DNA of 37,686 nucleotides from a virus: positions 1 to 37,686 of IMG/VR virus record IMGVR_UViG_3300009537_000069; one strand, given 5' to 3'. Numbering within the stretch: position 1 is the stretch's first letter; each line of letters starts with the position of its first letter. This document shows, one piece after another, positions 20,227 through 28,277 of this stretch. The notes below the pieces were generated by a model. That model ran no database searches and was not told the DNA's origin. It saw nothing but the letters and a program-made list of their open reading frames with translations. Both the position numbers and the translations under genes were made by a program.

Positions 20227-22989
20227 CTAGTAATATTCATAAACAATCACTATTCCGTCTGCCCCAGCACCGCCTGCTCTAGCCGACTGTGAGTTAGAGT
20301 TGTGTGCACCGCCACCACCACCGCCGTACGCTAGACCTGCACTACCTGCACCACCACCAGCACCACTAGTATTTGATTTTCCTTTGCCCCCACCACCCAT
20401 CGCACTGTCACCACCATCACCGCCAAAGCCCCTGGCATTTGAGCCTATTTCTTGACCATGTCCGCCAACACCACCAGCTGCGTTAACATCACCGCCAGAC
20501 CCGACTGTACCCTCAACAGAAGCAGCGAACAGACCACCTGCACCCTCGGCAGCAGCAGCCCTGATGCCACCTTCTGTCCCACCAGAAGCAGTTAAATGAG
20601 CACCAAAAGTCGAAGTTTCGCCAGCAGAGCCTGCTGCACCGCTATTGCCTGAACCACCGACACCTACCTGCACAGTCTCAGTTGCACCGAGGTCACCAGC
20701 TGCTATTTTTTTCATACCATAGCCACCACCAGAACCACCAGCACCGCAAGAGAATTGAGAAGAAGTAGTTGCAGCAGCTCCACCGCCACCGCCACCGCCA
20801 CCAATGGCGTGAACCACAACAAATTTAAGTCCAGCATCTTTTGTCCAAGTGCCGTCAGCAGTAAGGACGACTATATCTTTAAGTAAACCGTCTGTAGACG
20901 GTAATGCTCCACCATCTAGTGTACCCCCACCAGCTGCATCTTCGTGGTCATGGGTAGCATTAGTGAAATCACCGATTGTAGGTGTAGTAAAAGTTTTATT
21001 AGTCAAAGTCTGAGTATGTGCTTCAAATACGAAAGTATCATTGCCAGTCAAAAGAGGCAACGTAACTGTTCTATCTGCTATCAGTTCACTCGCAGCAAAA
21101 ATGTACTGGTGGTCTGAGCTTGTGTCATTTATTTGAGGCGTTGTTAACACTGGTGATGTAAGCGTCTTGTTGGTCAATGTTTGAGTTGCAGTCAAGCCAA
21201 CAAGTTGCTCGGCGACAGTCCCTGGGTCGTATGTAGAAGCCAACATATCACCACCGCCAGGTATGCTATCCCACGTTGGGTTTGCACCTGCACCCAAAGT
21301 CTTTAAGAACTGACCGCTTGTACCAACACCTAACGCTACCCAATCGCTACCATCAAAGTAAATAACTTCGCCCTGTGCTGGGCTAATGGCTGCTAAATCA
21401 TCAAGATGAGCGTCCCATGCCTGAACGTCAGTGCCTATCTCTAGGTTTACTGTTGCTTTGAATGTTGCCTCATCAGCATCATCTAGTATTGAACGTCCAA
21501 ATGAAGTAATGGCAGTCTCTGCCCATGTATCTATGCCTGTTGTGTAGAGCATCTTGTCGGCTGCTGTACCTGCTGCTGCGATTGAGAGCAGTGTAGCATC
21601 ATAAGCCTGAACATCTGTACCTATTACGAGTCCAAGAGTTGTTCGAGCGTTAGAAGCTGCTGCATCGTCAACTAATGTCGCACCAAAGGCTGAAATGGTC
21701 GTATTAGCAGGTAGTGCAAATGTTTTAAGGTCAGCATCAACCTCTGAGTCCATCAGTGCACCAGCTGCGGTTACGTTGGTAGTGTCGGTAACGTCAGCCC
21801 CTGTTTCAATGCCATCTAGTTTTGAACCGTCAGTAGCCAAGTCACGTCCATCGACTGTGCCAGCTACATCAACATTAACTGTGCCAGTAGGAATACTTAT
21901 AACTGTAGCGTCAGCATCGTTTTTAATCGTTACGTCAGTGGCACTACCCTGACCTGTGAGAACTAGCCCCTCGGTGGCGGTATAGCCCATAGCTGCGTTA
22001 TCACCAGCCGAGGTATCTGTAGTAGCTTCAACTGTTCCAGCTGTCATCACCCCTGTTGTAGTGATGGCTGATGCCCCATTATCTATAGAACCAAAGCCTG
22101 ATGTGATTGAGCCTGCATTAAGAGCACCCACCGTTACTAGGTTTGCAGCACTTGTGATATTTGGTTGAGTTGCCTGAGTTGTTGCCGTATCTGGTGCAAG
22201 ACCTGCGATAGTTGAGACTGCACCAGCAGTCAACCCTGCTGCTGTGCCAGTTATATTAGTTCCAACTAAAGCCGACGGTGTACCCAGAGCTGGGGTAACT
22301 AAGGTTGGCGAACTAGCAAAGACTAACGAACCAGTACCTGTTTCGTCAGTGACAGCCGAAGCCATTTGTGCCGAGGTTGCTACTAAAGTGTTGTCAGTTA
22401 AATCCAATGTTTTATTAGTCAGTACCTGAGCATCAGTTGTACCAACCACGACACCAGCAGGTACGACTTTGGCGTGTTCTAGGGCAGTACCAGCAGCATC
22501 TATTGAAACAAATCTATCAGCAGTCTTGGTGGCTGGGGTGTCGGTGAGATTAGTGTAAGTGGTTGGCGTATAGCTGGCAGCATCAACCTTTTTGAGTGTG
22601 CCAGCACTGCCGTCGTATATAAGAACAAAGTCACCTGAGACAAATGTTGATTTTTCAGTCTGGTCAGTTATAAGAGTCGCTGTAACTTCTGAGAAGTTGA
22701 TATTAGTAATGGTGTTCTGGTCACCATCTATTATCTTGTTTGTCAATGCTTGAGTATCGCTAGTACCAACAACTTCACCAGTAGGCACAGCTTTGCTGAA
22801 CGAACTGATACCAACACCAGTACCGACAAAGAATCTGTTGGCTATCGGCGTGCTAGCACCCTTGCCGAGTTTAGCCTGCACTGCTTCCATAGCATCGTTA
22901 ATAAGAATGTGCTGGGCAGCGTGACCAGGCAGGTTGTCGGTTGCAGCTGGGTTGTCTAGTGCGTCAAAATCTGTTGGGAAGTCAGTCAT
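20227..22989 (-). CDS. Tail fibre/adhesin, 920 aa, with Gly-rich C-terminal domain
   Basis: Start overlaps the upstream stop (ATGA). N-terminus MTDFPTDFDALDNPAATDNL and repeated (T/A)LTNKT(L/F) units through the shaft (for example TQTLTNKTLTSPVLTTP), common in phage fibres. The last about 200 residues are glycine-rich (GGGGGGGGAAATTSSQ, later GGDGGDSAMGGGGKGK) and end in GADGIVIVYEYY, resembling polyglycine-sandwich adhesin tips. It is the largest surface protein and the likely host-receptor binder. Confidence 0.82.
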   Translation of the reverse strand: MTDFPTDFDALDNPAATDNLPGHAAQHILINDAMEAVQAKLGKGASTPIANRFFVGTGVGISSFSKAVPTGEVVGTSDTQALTNKIIDGDQNTITNINFSEVTATLITDQTEKSTFVSGDFVLIYDGSAGTLKKVDAASYTPTTYTNLTDTPATKTADRFVSIDAAGTALEHAKVVPAGVVVGTTDAQVLTNKTLDLTDNTLVATSAQMASAVTDETGTGSLVFASSPTLVTPALGTPSALVGTNITGTAAGLTAGAVSTIAGLAPDTATTQATQPNITSAANLVTVGALNAGSITSGFGSIDNGASAITTTGVMTAGTVEATTDTSAGDNAAMGYTATEGLVLTGQGSATDVTIKNDADATVISIPTGTVNVDVAGTVDGRDLATDGSKLDGIETGADVTDTTNVTAAGALMDSEVDADLKTFALPANTTISAFGATLVDDAAASNARTTLGLVIGTDVQAYDATLLSIAAAGTAADKMLYTTGIDTWAETAITSFGRSILDDADEATFKATVNLEIGTDVQAWDAHLDDLAAISPAQGEVIYFDGSDWVALGVGTSGQFLKTLGAGANPTWDSIPGGGDMLASTYDPGTVAEQLVGLTATQTLTNKTLTSPVLTTPQINDTSSDHQYIFAASELIADRTVTLPLLTGNDTFVFEAHTQTLTNKTFTTPTIGDFTNATHDHEDAAGGGTLDGGALPSTDGLLKDIVVLTADGTWTKDAGLKFVVVHAIGGGGGGGGAAATTSSQFSCGAGGSGGGYGMKKIAAGDLGATETVQVGVGGSGNSGAAGSAGETSTFGAHLTASGGTEGGIRAAAAEGAGGLFAASVEGTVGSGGDVNAAGGVGGHGQEIGSNARGFGGDGGDSAMGGGGKGKSNTSGAGGGAGSAGLAYGGGGGGAHNSNSQSARAGGAGADGIVIVYEYY

Positions 22990-23246
22990 GCGTAACTCGT
23001 TTCGTTCTTAGCTATTTTGGCGTAGGCATCTTTGTGCTTGGTCATCTTAGTCACGCCGTCATAGAGCAATAGAATCATGTCATAGGTCGCTGTAGGCTCG
23101 TCGTAGATGATATTACCGCTAAATGGGTCAACATAGGGTGTTTCTGACTTAGAAACATCAGCATGGGCAGTTTCAACCTTAGTAATACCACCATGTGCAG
23201 TCTCTGGCTTGGTCGTCTTAGTGTATGCGGTTTCGTTTTTAGCCAT
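22986..23246 (-). CDS. Small protein with decapeptide repeats, 86 aa
   Basis: Start ATG 23244-23246 after AAGGG; the longer frame runs into the leader hairpin. Units of the form K-x-E-T-(A/P)-(Y/H)-x-x-x-x repeat four times from residue 3 (KNETAYTKTT, KPETAHGGIT, KVETAHADVS, KSETPYVDPF), and a last KNETSYA ends the protein. Between lies a hydrophobic segment (TYDMILLLYDGVTK). Likely a virion or fibre-associated piece. No family recognised. Confidence 0.6.
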   Translation of the reverse strand: MAKNETAYTKTTKPETAHGGITKVETAHADVSKSETPYVDPFSGNIIYDEPTATYDMILLLYDGVTKMTKHKDAYAKIAKNETSYA

Positions 23247-23258
23247 TTTTCCCTTAAT

Positions 23259-23310
23259 TAAAAAACAACCCACAAAATGTGAGCTGCATTAGCTTCTAGC
23301 CCCTATTATA
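23259..23310 (-). promoter_or_regulatory. Late promoter-hairpin module 3
   Basis: Extended -10 TGG-TATAAT (23305-23310) with no good -35. Then GAAGCTAATG, a nine-pair hairpin (23266-23274 with 23278-23286) and a T-run (23259-23265), ahead of the 22986-23246 gene. Contains AGCTCACA. Confidence 0.7.
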
Positions 23311-23330
23311 CCAAGTTGTCTAGTTATTCG

Positions 23331-23849
23331 CTACTTTTTGGCTGGCTTGGGTGCTGACTTTTTGGTGACCTCTGGAAATTCTGCCTCAGTGGTTGGTTCT
23401 TCTGGCACTTCGACTGCTGGTTTAGCTGGTGCTGAGTCACTGGCTGCTGCCTGTTTCTTGTTCTCGGTCTGTTTCGCTTCTTTAGTTGGCTCTTTGTCTT
23501 CTTCTTGTACTTCTGGGACATCACTTGCCTTAGCAGACTTGAGTAGAGATGCCAAAGTCTTTTCATCTAGTTCTTGGTCATCACCTATCACGCTTTTGAC
23601 AAATGTTGTAGCTAGTTCTATTTCTGCGTCGGCGTTGTGAAGATTAGCTATCTGATTATTCTGTATGTGCCAAGCATCACACATCTTTTTGACATACAGT
23701 CGAGCTGCTGAGCCATGTAGGAGCTTCATCTGCCCTGCTTTGACCTCGTACTCACGTTCGCCACCCACCATGAAACGAAAGTCCGTCTTGGTAGGGTTGT
23801 GCACTATCACCTGGTCAGTGGTGTTAAATAAATTGAAGTGTTCTTTCAT
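23331..23849 (-). CDS. Virion-associated protein with Lys/Ala/Pro tail, 172 aa
   Basis: Start chosen at ATG 23847-23849 (MKEHFNLFNTTDQVIVHNPTK) after GGGGACATAG. N-terminal part is a small beta domain (FRFMVGGEREYEVKAGQMKL), then helices, and a low-complexity charged tail (residues about 115-172) rich in Ala, Lys, Glu and Pro. Has its own operator-bearing leader. Probably a head or tail completion factor by position; no family recognised. Confidence 0.6.
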   Translation of the reverse strand: MKEHFNLFNTTDQVIVHNPTKTDFRFMVGGEREYEVKAGQMKLLHGSAARLYVKKMCDAWHIQNNQIANLHNADAEIELATTFVKSVIGDDQELDEKTLASLLKSAKASDVPEVQEEDKEPTKEAKQTENKKQAAASDSAPAKPAVEVPEEPTTEAEFPEVTKKSAPKPAKK

Positions 23850-23866
23850 TGCACTATGTCCCCTTA

Positions 23867-23887
23867 TTGTTATCACTATAGTAACAC
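23867..23887 (-). promoter_or_regulatory. Operator-like dyad ahead of the 23331-23849 gene
   Basis: TTGTTATCA-CTA-TAGTAACAC, an imperfect copy of the early operator. A TATAGT is embedded, but no good -35. It lies right after a strong terminator, so it may hold an early-type repressed promoter inside the late block. Confidence 0.5.
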
Positions 23888-23920
23888 AAAAAGGGGCGTA
23901 AGCGTCAAGCCTAAGCCCCT
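23888..23920 (-). terminator. Intrinsic terminator after the capsid gene cluster
   Basis: On the minus strand AGGGGC...GCCCCT with an inner TAGGC/GCTTA stem and TTGA loop (23892-23920), then five T's (23888-23892). It ends the transcript from the MCP promoter downstream of 23952-24410. Confidence 0.85.
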
Positions 23921-23951
23921 ATGTGTAGTGTGAGGTGTTAAGTCTTACCTA

Positions 23952-24410
23952 CTAGGCAGGTGTGGCAACTGAGATGGTTGAATCAGTGTCTAGTGGTCGG
24001 TACAACAAGTAAATGTTGATATGACCAGCCGTTATAGCGGTAACGCCGACAGTCAATATGATGTCTGCACCATCATTGACCAAGAACGCACCAGGCAACG
24101 CTGATAGCCCCACTTCTGGGGTTGCGTCTATCCAGTTATCACCATCGTCTAGGTCAGTTGCGTCAGCAATCTGAGCAATTAGCCCAGCTGTATTGCCTGC
24201 AACACCCAGCTCGATTGTCCCTGCACCAGCTAGATTGGTGTCACATGTAGCAAATGCTGTAACCACATTGTCGCCAGTTACAGTAAATACTGTGTGTGCA
24301 CCAGTCGCACCAGTCGTTGCCGTTGCAAACGTCCAGGGTGCGACTAGCTTAAATGCTTCGTTACTAGATATGACTTGAAAATTGTCATCTCTATCCTGTC
24401 TTTGCACCAT
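23952..24410 (-). CDS. Virion structural protein, 152 aa
   Basis: Starts MVQRQDRDDNFQVISSNEAF. Ala/Thr/Gly-rich beta sequence (WTFATATTGATGAHTVFTVT) ending in NIYLLYRPLDTD. It resembles small head-decoration or head-completion proteins in composition. Follows 24420-25010 with a short gap; last gene before the terminator. Confidence 0.6.
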   Translation of the reverse strand: MVQRQDRDDNFQVISSNEAFKLVAPWTFATATTGATGAHTVFTVTGDNVVTAFATCDTNLAGAGTIELGVAGNTAGLIAQIADATDLDDGDNWIDATPEVGLSALPGAFLVNDGADIILTVGVTAITAGHINIYLLYRPLDTDSTISVATPA

Positions 24411-24419
24411 ATTCTGCCC

Positions 24420-25010
24420 CTAAGCCTGGTCGCTAAATGCTGGTGCGGTTGTACTAAATACCCTACCCCAGATGAACCAGTTAGTTGCGTCACAGTACAT
24501 GTTTACGACTGTGCTGACACTTGGTAGGTTGACTTGCAATATAGAATTGCTGTCACCGTCAGGTGCTGATAGTAAGTCTATTCCATCAGCTGCATCTGAA
24601 TCGTTAAATATCAGACCGCCTTTGAAGAAGTTAGTATCTGAACCTGTGTCAATTATCCAGTCGTGCCCATCAGCTGCTTCCATCGTCGAGATGAATGAGA
24701 ACTGTAGACCTGCTGCTGCCGTTGGCAGTGTCAGCGTAGCGTCCTGAGCCTGATTCAAAACTAGATGTAGTTTGCCTGAGTTAGCTGCAAGAACTGTGTA
24801 TGCAGCACCGTCAGGTACTTGGATTGCAGGCGTGGTTGTGCCTGCTGTGAATACTGGTGCTGCCGTAAAGGTAGCAACGCCAGTAACTGCTAGTGTGCTT
24901 TGCAGTGTGACAGCACCCTGAACATTCAAGGTGCTATCAAAATCTGCTGCTTTGTCTGTATTCAGACCACTGTACTTAACACTAGGTTCTGTTTCTTCAA
25001 TGTTTACCAT
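24420..25010 (-). CDS. Virion structural protein with fibre-like N-terminus, 196 aa
   Basis: ATG 25008-25010. DFDSTLNVQGAVTLQSTLAV and VTGVATFTAAPVFTAGTTTP are the short beta repeats of phage fibre shafts; the second half is a compact beta domain (LHLVLNQAQDATLTLPTAA). It may be a head fibre or capsid decoration, since it sits between capsid genes rather than near the tail. Confidence 0.6.
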   Translation of the reverse strand: MVNIEETEPSVKYSGLNTDKAADFDSTLNVQGAVTLQSTLAVTGVATFTAAPVFTAGTTTPAIQVPDGAAYTVLAANSGKLHLVLNQAQDATLTLPTAAAGLQFSFISTMEAADGHDWIIDTGSDTNFFKGGLIFNDSDAADGIDLLSAPDGDSNSILQVNLPSVSTVVNMYCDATNWFIWGRVFSTTAPAFSDQA

Positions 25011-25042
25011 GAAAAAACCCCTTTCTAGGCGTTAGCCTATCG

Positions 25043-25747
25043 TTAAGTTAGTGTCAACCAGATTGGTCGATATTCGGTATCTACCAAATCTTCGATGGTT
25101 ACACCGACTTGAACTTCGCCAGCACCATCTTTACCCTCAACTGCACCTGCAACAGAGCTACCAGTAGTAACTGCAAGTCCCTGTACAACAGCTTCGTCAG
25201 CCCATACTGCACAGAACCCTTTGGTTTGTGCCCAGAAGTAATATTCTGCGGTTACAGGTATGTTCGGTACACCGACAGGCATATCAGCCTGGTCAGCAGC
25301 CGAGATAATTACAGCCTCGAATGGGTTGTGTAATGATACCTGACTAGTTGTGTCTAGTGCTGTGATGATTGGTGTCTCTAAGAAGATGTCACCAGTCCCA
25401 GATGATGCAATAGCTGCGTGTCCACGCACTGGATAGGCAATGCCCTCACCAGTTACGTCGATAACAGTTGCCCAACCGTCCTCGTATTGGTCGGCTGTTG
25501 CTGCTGTAGCACCTAGTGTCAAGTTAATGACATTAGAGCCTGCTGCACCTGTTACTACTGCTAGGTTTTGGTGGTTTGCCACCTCATCTGCACAAGCAAC
25601 CAGTTTACCTGGGTCTAGTGCAGCTGCACCTGCTTTGACATAACGATATTCTCGTCCGTCAAAAGTTGATGCTACTGTCCCTAACCGTTCCTGCTTAGTC
25701 TCGGATTCAGTTCGAGTGTCTTGTACTGTTATTTCTCTTACGCTCAT
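25043..25747 (-). CDS. Capsid decoration/associated protein, 234 aa
   Basis: Encoded right after the major capsid protein. Beta-rich, with FDGREYRYVKAGAAALDPGK and a region like AEYYFWAQTKGFCAVWADEA that I associate with head-decoration proteins of environmental phages. No enzyme motif. The role as capsid stabiliser is inferred from order and composition. Confidence 0.6.
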   Translation of the reverse strand: MSVREITVQDTRTESETKQERLGTVASTFDGREYRYVKAGAAALDPGKLVACADEVANHQNLAVVTGAAGSNVINLTLGATAATADQYEDGWATVIDVTGEGIAYPVRGHAAIASSGTGDIFLETPIITALDTTSQVSLHNPFEAVIISAADQADMPVGVPNIPVTAEYYFWAQTKGFCAVWADEAVVQGLAVTTGSSVAGAVEGKDGAGEVQVGVTIEDLVDTEYRPIWLTLT

Positions 25748-25761
25748 AATTGATTCCTTTC

Positions 25762-26826
25762 TTAAGCGGTTGTGATACCAGTTAGTTTACCTTGTCGACG
25801 AGGTTGGCTTGATGTGAAGTTTCCAAGCATGATGAGCTGAGCTACCTCTGCGTATTGAGCAGTAGGCATCTGGAACTCTTTAAGTTGGATTGGTTGAGAC
25901 TTTTTGCCCTCGGCATAAACACCATCAATGATGCTAACTGCTGGAACACTCTTTAAGTCTGCGTCTTTCAAGCTGTGCCAGTTTAGGTAGTTCTCGTTTA
26001 AGAACCACAGTGTCTGTGCATCTGCTTTCTCGTCTGCGACGATTGGTCGACCACGATATGACAAAGCGTTGAAGCCTTGCATACCTTTTAATGCGTCCTC
26101 GCCTCGCATCATCGCACCTGGCTTACTGTAACTAGTTACCATTGGGTAACCGTTGGCAGTGTAATTCGCCTGTACGGTTGGAGTAAGTAGAGACTCATAC
26201 AAGTCCCATACAGTTTCGTTAGATAGCCCCATTGTGAACGCTTGCTTGCTTGAAGAAGCAGCAGATACGCCACGAGCTAATCCAGCCATTAGAGCTAGAG
26301 TCAATGTACCACCAGAAGCAGTCACAGTAGCATTAAGAACACTATAAGTGGTTCTTGACAGCGTACCGTAGGTGCTTGTATCGGTTGTATCATCAACGAT
26401 ATTGCCTAGACCCTCAAAGTCGTCGCCAGTCCCTAGTCCGTAGAATAGAGTACCAACGCCATCGCACATTGAGTTCTTTGCAATCTCAAGGCTAGTTTTA
26501 ACGAGACTTAGTACCTGAGCAGAAGTCTTGTTGACCGCTTTCTCGATACCAGGAATGACTACCGATTGGTAATATCCCTTTGGTTCAAATGATAGTCTGC
26601 GTGTGTTGTTCTGAGCAGTGGTGTCGAATGTATCTACACCGCTGAATGAACCACCAGACGTACTCTTTGACACCTGTATAGGCTGTCGTAGAGTTTCACC
26701 TGACCAGCGTTTAGCACCTGCACCCAACATTCTTGCCATAAAAACATTGCTGTCCAAAATTTGGTCAACAATGGTAGGCACGAACTGGTCTTGCGTGATG
26801 CTTGTCACTCGTTCGTTAAAAATCAT
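25762..26826 (-). CDS. Major capsid protein, 354 aa
   Basis: ATG 26824-26826 with AAAGGA. Opens MIFNERVTSITQDQFVPTIVDQIL and has the beta/alpha pattern of HK97-fold capsid proteins: GETLRQPIQVSKSTSGGSF for the E-loop side, RRLSFEPKGYYQSVVIPGIE, the long helix DVGTLFYG region, and TLWFLNENYLNWHSLKD near the end. Follows the scaffold gene after a long non-coding stretch. Its own promoter-hairpin module (26865-26938) would allow high expression. Confidence 0.85.
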   Translation of the reverse strand: MIFNERVTSITQDQFVPTIVDQILDSNVFMARMLGAGAKRWSGETLRQPIQVSKSTSGGSFSGVDTFDTTAQNNTRRLSFEPKGYYQSVVIPGIEKAVNKTSAQVLSLVKTSLEIAKNSMCDGVGTLFYGLGTGDDFEGLGNIVDDTTDTSTYGTLSRTTYSVLNATVTASGGTLTLALMAGLARGVSAASSSKQAFTMGLSNETVWDLYESLLTPTVQANYTANGYPMVTSYSKPGAMMRGEDALKGMQGFNALSYRGRPIVADEKADAQTLWFLNENYLNWHSLKDADLKSVPAVSIIDGVYAEGKKSQPIQLKEFQMPTAQYAEVAQLIMLGNFTSSQPRRQGKLTGITTA

Positions 26827-26864
26827 ACGTTTTGTCCTTTCGTGTGATTTTATTACTTTATATT

Positions 26865-26938
26865 AAAAAAGACCGCCAACTCGTTTGAGTCGTCGGACTT
26901 CTAAAATCTAATATAGCACACTGTACTCACTTTGTAAA
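26865..26938 (-). promoter_or_regulatory. Late promoter-hairpin module 4 (major capsid)
   Basis: TTTACA (26933-26938), 17 bp, TGC-TATATT (-10 26910-26915). Then AGAAGTCCGACGACTC-AAAC-GAGTTGGCGGTCTT (26869-26900), a strong hairpin with two mismatches, followed by T's (26865-26870). It is also the 3' boundary of the upstream structured stretch. Confidence 0.8.
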
Positions 26939-26940
26939 TA

Positions 26941-27408
26941 ACAGCCTGGACGTAACAGGCAAGGATTTCCCTTTGTCACCTTGCAGAGTCGTCACCAGTG
27001 TCCTGTGTTCTTAAGAGACACAGCACCCCATTGGGGGGTTCAGAATCACCACTTGCGGTTACTTTCGCCGTCACACATGTCCACCAGGGCTAGTGTGGGG
27101 CAGGACTTTTTCGCCACTGCTACGTTCAGCCTACTATTTGTTAATGAGCTAGTAGTAGGAAGCGTGCGTTTCAGTCTCACTTAGCGACGTTGCTTCACTG
27201 AGTTATCCGACAAGGTATTGGTCAGTCCCATACCCTCAGACTAAGCTAATTAACGACCTAGTTTGCTCAATGTATGATGCTCCCTACTATCAGCCCACTA
27301 TTTATCAAAGTGCGAGGCTCAAGGTGAATGTTGTGTTCGACCTAATAATATACAGAGCCTCGCTATCCCAAATAGGTACACAAATCTGTTATATACCCTA
27401 TCTAAGTA
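26941..27408 (-). ncRNA. Candidate large structured RNA between scaffold and capsid genes
   Basis: About 470 bases with no credible gene on the transcribed (minus) strand, in a genome otherwise packed with overlapping genes. Many self-contained helices can be read: GCGAGGCTC/GAGCCTCGC (27312-27320 with 27355-27363) with an inner AGGT-GAA/TTC-ACCT stem; 27212-27221 with 27227-27236; CCTACTA/TAGTAGG (27130-27136 with 27153-27159); CACAC/GTGTG (27072-27076 with 27093-27097); ACCCC/GGGGT (27025-27039); CTGTGT/ACACAG (27003-27023); GCAAGG/CCTTGC (26959-26984); GCCTG/CAGGC (26944-26960). Read-through from the scaffold gene would make it and the hairpin at 26869 would end it. Not tmRNA, RNase P or tRNA by motif. 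Known large phage-borne RNAs such as GOLLD and ROOL are a precedent; identity is unproven. Confidence 0.55.
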
Positions 27409-27410
27409 TA

Positions 27411-28229
27411 CTACTCGTCAAACTCTTGTTCAATGATGTCGTCCATGCTCATGCCTTTGATGACTCGTGGTCTGCTGTCGCCATCGCCACCACCCTCAGC
27501 ACCAGAGGCTGCACTAGCCCTAGCTTTGCGACGACCTTTAATCTCTTTTTTGCGTTCTTCAGTGATAGAACCAGCACCCTTGAGCTTGAAAGCAGTCTCG
27601 AATGACCATATCTGCTTATTAGGATTGTCGGCATACTTCTCGTTGTTCTTAGCCATAAATTCAAAGACTTCTTTGGTAGCAGTCTCAAGTTCTTTCTCGT
27701 CTTTAGGTAGGTCACCAGACTTCTGTAGTTCACCAATCTCGTTCTGCCAGCCCTGGTCGACACTAGCTACTTCTCGCTTAAATTCTTCTTGGCTTTCGGT
27801 CAGAGCTAGGTTCTCTTTGTTGACTTCGCCACGAATAACGTCGACAACATCTTGTACCATGCCTTTCCAAGATGTAGGCTTGTAATCATCAGGTATAGCG
27901 TCCATTCCCACCTCTGTTAGCTTGGTCTTATCGAGTGGTTCAGGTTCTTCTTCCTCGTCCTCTACTTCTTCGTCTTCATCTTCATCGGATTCACCGTCTT
28001 CGTCGGATTCTTCACCCTCTGCGTCAGCATCTGCATCATCATCTTTGTCCGAGACGGAGTCGTCAGATTTGTCGTCTTTATCGTCTTCATCGTCGCCTCT
28101 TTCCTCGGCTTCTTCAACTTCAGCCTCTTTATCTATTATATCGTCCATTGTTTCTGGCTCTTTAGTGTCTTTTTCGTCAGCATCGTCTGCTGCACCATCG
28201 GTATTAGTTGCGTCAATGTCATCTGCCAT
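27411..28229 (-). CDS. Capsid scaffolding protein, 272 aa
   Basis: ATG 28227-28229 after GAGGGG. The first about 100 residues are almost wholly Asp/Glu/Ser (long acidic runs with DEDGESDEDEDEEVEDEEEE), then a helical region (KEELE...VFEFMAKNNEKY), a Lys/Arg-rich segment (ERKKEIKGRRKARASAA) and an acidic end (DDIIEQEFDE). Acidic, helical, directly before the capsid gene: the standard picture of a scaffold. The basic C-terminal patch would bind the coat protein. Confidence 0.85.
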   Translation of the reverse strand: MADDIDATNTDGAADDADEKDTKEPETMDDIIDKEAEVEEAEERGDDEDDKDDKSDDSVSDKDDDADADAEGEESDEDGESDEDEDEEVEDEEEEPEPLDKTKLTEVGMDAIPDDYKPTSWKGMVQDVVDVIRGEVNKENLALTESQEEFKREVASVDQGWQNEIGELQKSGDLPKDEKELETATKEVFEFMAKNNEKYADNPNKQIWSFETAFKLKGAGSITEERKKEIKGRRKARASAASGAEGGGDGDSRPRVIKGMSMDDIIEQEFDE

Positions 28230-28231
28230 GA

Positions 28232-28264
28232 TAGACCCCTCTTAATGTCTACATAAGTATAGCA
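28232..28264 (-). promoter_or_regulatory. Possible promoter and ribosome-site hairpin before the scaffold gene
   Basis: Extended -10 TGC-TATACT (28256-28261) with a weak -35. Downstream, TAGAC/GTCTA (28247-28251 with 28232-28236) puts the AAGAGGGG ribosome site in the loop of a small hairpin, leaving it accessible. Confidence 0.45.
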
Positions 28265-28277
28265 TAGTGATTATGAA

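Noticed and set aside
26981-27184. Plus-strand 67-aa frame inside the structured region
   Set aside because: No Shine-Dalgarno and opposite to late transcription; Cys/His-rich but without any known motif. A small-gene explanation is less likely than an RNA.
26941-27408. tmRNA, RNase P RNA, tRNA or group I intron
   Set aside because: No CCA-type acceptor, T-loop with proper stem, RNase P core or intron core motifs are visible, and the flanking genes are complete.
27270-27605. Plus-strand 111-aa frame across the structured region and scaffold end
   Set aside because: It overlaps the scaffold gene in antisense, has no promoter or Shine-Dalgarno, and the composition is shadow-like.
27922-28245. 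Plus-strand Ser-rich frames opposite the scaffold gene
   Set aside because: They are the complement of Asp/Glu-rich codons (GAT/GAA read as TCA/TTC); no ribosome site and an implausible composition.
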